Source: an uncultured Eubacteriales bacterium
GTDB taxonomy: Bacteria; Bacillota; Clostridia; Oscillospirales; CAG-272
Reading direction: 5' to 3'
Length of the DNA stretch: 64,000 nt
NCBI GenBank assembly: GCA_934446365.1
Contig: CAKSDZ010000003.1
Location: forward strand, 1-64,000
Part shown: positions 61,849 through 64,000 of the stretch, piece after piece
How the letters are laid out: every line of letters starts with the position of its first letter
Position numbering within the stretch: the first letter of the stretch is position 1
Notes under the pieces: generated by a model
Seen by the model: only the letters and a program-made list of their open reading frames with translations
What the model was told of the DNA's origin: nothing
Databases searched by the model: none
Translations under genes and position numbers: made by a program

Positions 61849-61918
61849 GCGCGGCATACCAAATGAAAACGACGCATTCGGCGCGGCGGCGGCCGCTTGC
61901 CGGGAAAGGAAAGAAACG

Positions 61919-63181
61919 ATGAGGACAAAAGCAGTCAGACTATACGGGGTAAACGATCTCCGCTTGGAGGAATTTGAGCTTCCGGAGATTGGGGATTCGG
62001 AAATCCTCGCACATGTCATTTCGGACAGCATCTGCATGTCCACCTACAAGGCGGCCTCGCAGGGCAGCGCGCACAAGCGCGTGCCGGACGATATCGCGGA
62101 AAATCCCGTCATTGTGGGACATGAGTTCTGCGGGGAAATCGTCGCGGTGGGCGCGAAGTGGCGGCATAAATACAAGGCGGGAGACCGGTTTGTCATTCAG
62201 CCGGCGCTCAATTATAAGGGGAGCCTTGCCGCTCCCGGCTATTCCTACCGCTATATCGGCGGCGACGCGACTTATATCGTGATTCCGAACGAGGTCATGG
62301 AGATGGACTGCCTTTTCCCCTATGCGGGAGAAGCGTATTTCTACGGCTCGCTTTCCGAGCCGATGTCCTGCATTGTGGGCGGCTATCACGCCAATTATCA
62401 CGTGAAGCAGGGCACTTATGTTCATGAAATGGGAATCCGCGAGGGCGGCAATTTGGCGATTCTCGCGGGTGCGGGTCCGATGGGGCTCGGGGCTGTCGAT
62501 TACGCCGTTCACTGTGACCGAAAGCCCGCGCTTGTCGTCGTCACCGACATCGACACGGCGCGTCTTGACCGCGCGGCGTCCATCGTGACGCCCGAGGAGG
62601 CGGCAGCGCAGGGCGTGAAGCTTGTCTATCTGAATACGAACGCCTGCGAGGATGCGGTGGCGTCCCTGCGCGCGCTCACGGACGGAAAGGGCTTCGACGA
62701 CGTATTCGTATACGCGCCGGTGCGTTCCGTGGTCGAGATGGCGGACAGCCTGCTTGCGCGCGACGGCTGCCTCAACTTTTTCGCGGGACCGACCGACACG
62801 GCGTTTTCCGCGATGTTCAATTTCTATAACGTACATTATTCCGGCACGCATATCGTCGGCACGTCCGGCGGCAACAGCGCCGATATGCTCGAATCCATCG
62901 CTATGATGGAGAAGGGCGAGATCGATCCCGCGGCGATGATCACACATGTCGGCGGGCTTGACAGCGTTTGCGAAACGACGCTGAATCTGCCGCATATCAA
63001 AGGCGGCAAAAAGCTCGTGTATACCAACATATCCATGCCGATGACGGCGATTGCGGATTTCGCGGCGCTCGGTGAGACCGACCCGGTATTTGCGAAGCTT
63101 GCCGAAATCGTCGCGGGCAACAACGGACTTTGGTGCGCCGCGGCGGAGCGCTATCTGCTTGCGAATGCGAAACCGATCTGA
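61919..63181 (+). CDS. Zinc-type MDR dehydrogenase (sorbitol/sorbose-phosphate reductase-like)
   Basis: A 420-residue medium-chain dehydrogenase. VIVGHEFCGEIVAVGAKW has the zinc-site pattern, and NLAILAGAGPMGLGAVDYAV the nucleotide-binding motif. Its length and the SLSEPMSCIVGGYHANYHV segment resemble SorE-type L-sorbose-1-phosphate reductases. With the following class II aldolase gene it probably handles a phosphorylated sugar. Confidence 0.85.
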   Translation: MRTKAVRLYGVNDLRLEEFELPEIGDSEILAHVISDSICMSTYKAASQGSAHKRVPDDIAENPVIVGHEFCGEIVAVGAKWRHKYKAGDRFVIQPALNYKGSLAAPGYSYRYIGGDATYIVIPNEVMEMDCLFPYAGEAYFYGSLSEPMSCIVGGYHANYHVKQGTYVHEMGIREGGNLAILAGAGPMGLGAVDYAVHCDRKPALVVVTDIDTARLDRAASIVTPEEAAAQGVKLVYLNTNACEDAVASLRALTDGKGFDDVFVYAPVRSVVEMADSLLARDGCLNFFAGPTDTAFSAMFNFYNVHYSGTHIVGTSGGNSADMLESIAMMEKGEIDPAAMITHVGGLDSVCETTLNLPHIKGGKKLVYTNISMPMTAIADFAALGETDPVFAKLAEIVAGNNGLWCAAAERYLLANAKPI

Positions 63182-63239
63182 GAATCCTGTTTGTTAAATA
63201 TAAAAAATTCGTCCGACAGCGGACAAGAGGGGGCATTTT

Positions 63240-64000
63240 ATGGAACTTGACGCACTTATTGCGATGTCACACCAATACGGCGCGGATGCGGAATTCGTTC
63301 TCGCCGGCGGCGGCAATACCTCGTATAAAACGGAGGATACCTTATATATCAAGGGCTCGGGCACGAAGCTTGCCGCCATCACGGCGGACGGCTTTGTGAA
63401 AATGGACAGGGCAAAGCTCGCCGAAATTTGGAGCATGACCTTTTCCGCCGATGAAAAAACACGCGAGGCCGAGGTGCTTGCCGCAATGATGGCGGCGCGC
63501 CTTGCGGGCGAGGAGGGGAAGCGTCCGAGCGTGGAAACGCTTCTGCACGACCTGTTCCCGCAGAAGCTGGTGCTTCATGTGCATCCTGCGCTCGTCAACG
63601 GCATGACCTGCGGGAAAAACGGAAAAAATCTCATGGCGGAGCTGTTTCCGGACGCCATTTGGATTCCCTCGACGAAGCCGGGCTATGTTCTCGCTTCGGT
63701 GTGCAGGGAAAAGATGGCGAAGTATCGGGAGAAAACCGGCAAGGACGCGAATCTTTTGTTCCTCGGCAATCACGGCGTGTTCTTCGCCGCCGACACGGAG
63801 GATGGCATCGACGCCCTTGTGACCGAGGTGATGGTGAAGCTGCGCGCGTCGGCGGAGGCTGTGCCGGACAGCAGCGAGGTCCCGTATGACCGCGACATGG
63901 CTTTGCGGCTCGCGCCGGAGCTGCGCATGCTTTATGCGGACGGTGCCGAGGCCTGCGTCAAATTCACGGCGCATCACGATATCCTCGCGTTTGCCGCGGA
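63240..64000 (+). CDS. Class II aldolase/adducin family protein (cut by window end)
   Basis: At least 253 residues starting MELDALIAMSHQYG, open to the window edge. VLAGGGNTSYKTEDTLYIKGSGTK binds the substrate phosphate, VLHVHPALVNGMTCGKN has the zinc His pair, and LFLGNHGVFFAADT the third His region. This matches rhamnulose/fuculose-1-phosphate aldolase-type enzymes. It is 58 bp after the dehydrogenase gene and probably in one operon. A longer bifunctional aldolase-dehydrogenase cannot be excluded. Confidence 0.85.
   Translation, partial: MELDALIAMSHQYGADAEFVLAGGGNTSYKTEDTLYIKGSGTKLAAITADGFVKMDRAKLAEIWSMTFSADEKTREAEVLAAMMAARLAGEEGKRPSVETLLHDLFPQKLVLHVHPALVNGMTCGKNGKNLMAELFPDAIWIPSTKPGYVLASVCREKMAKYREKTGKDANLLFLGNHGVFFAADTEDGIDALVTEVMVKLRASAEAVPDSSEVPYDRDMALRLAPELRMLYADGAEACVKFTAHHDILAFAA

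Overview
The window looks like a chromosome segment of a gut-type anaerobic Clostridia (Bacillota). Evidence: homodimeric pyruvate:ferredoxin oxidoreductase, low-GC-Gram-positive ribosome binding sites (AGGAGG) and sigma-A promoters, the order rpmG-secE-nusG-rplK-rplA, obgE, NAD-dependent ligA, and a conjugative element of the CD1107/CD1108/Maff2 type common in Clostridia. No species can be assigned from sequence alone.

Region 1 (1-12.79 kb, GC-rich, all on the minus strand) is part of an integrative conjugative element. In transcription order it has ParB, a DUF7768-like protein, PcfB/DUF3801, VirD4 coupling protein, Maff2 pilin-like protein, VirB6/TrbL, two DNA methyltransferases, PrgI, VirB4, a CD1108 NlpC/P60 hydrolase, DUF4315, DUF4366 and a small Cys-rich protein. 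Most genes overlap or nearly touch. Eight copies of a 25-bp near-palindrome (arms ACTTTGGGACA / TGTCCCGAAGT, 3-bp spacer) are scattered through this module only. They sit in gene junctions and in disordered protein linkers, and are read in all three frames.

Region 2 (12.8-19.6 kb, very AT-rich, plus strand) starts abruptly inside a radical SAM maturase gene that has lost its N-terminal half. It continues as a ribosomal-peptide cluster: acyl-carrier-like protein, a 54-residue five-cysteine precursor, two half ABC exporters, and a subtilisin fused to a P-loop domain. The set resembles the clostridial CcpM/CLI_3235 (Clo7bot-like) peptide-maturation systems. Region 3 (19.7-25.2 kb, moderately AT-rich) is a second export-centred cluster. 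It has one damaged and one intact BtrH-N-like protein, one half ABC transporter with a frameshift and a stop, and one intact half transporter. It ends at CTCGCA repeats and a tRNA-Ser whose acceptor stem does not pair.

Region 4 (25.6-31.4 kb) is a mixed accessory and stress segment: a protein with a HEPN-like motif, a broken zinc-ribbon protein, an AraC-GyrI regulator, a DJ-1 protein, a GyrI-like protein, a membrane gene with an internal stop, and a DrrAB-type ABC exporter. Region 5 (31.4-64 kb) is ordinary chromosome: repair and Nudix genes, MATE, DegV, TetR, dehydrogenases, yajC, nadE, a DUF4886 lipoprotein, tRNA-Glu, a carboxypeptidase, a DapA-family lyase, nifJ, a GH127-like arabinofuranosidase, the ribosomal/secE/nusG operon, obgE, two paralogous XRE regulators, ligA, and a sugar dehydrogenase/aldolase pair cut by the window end.
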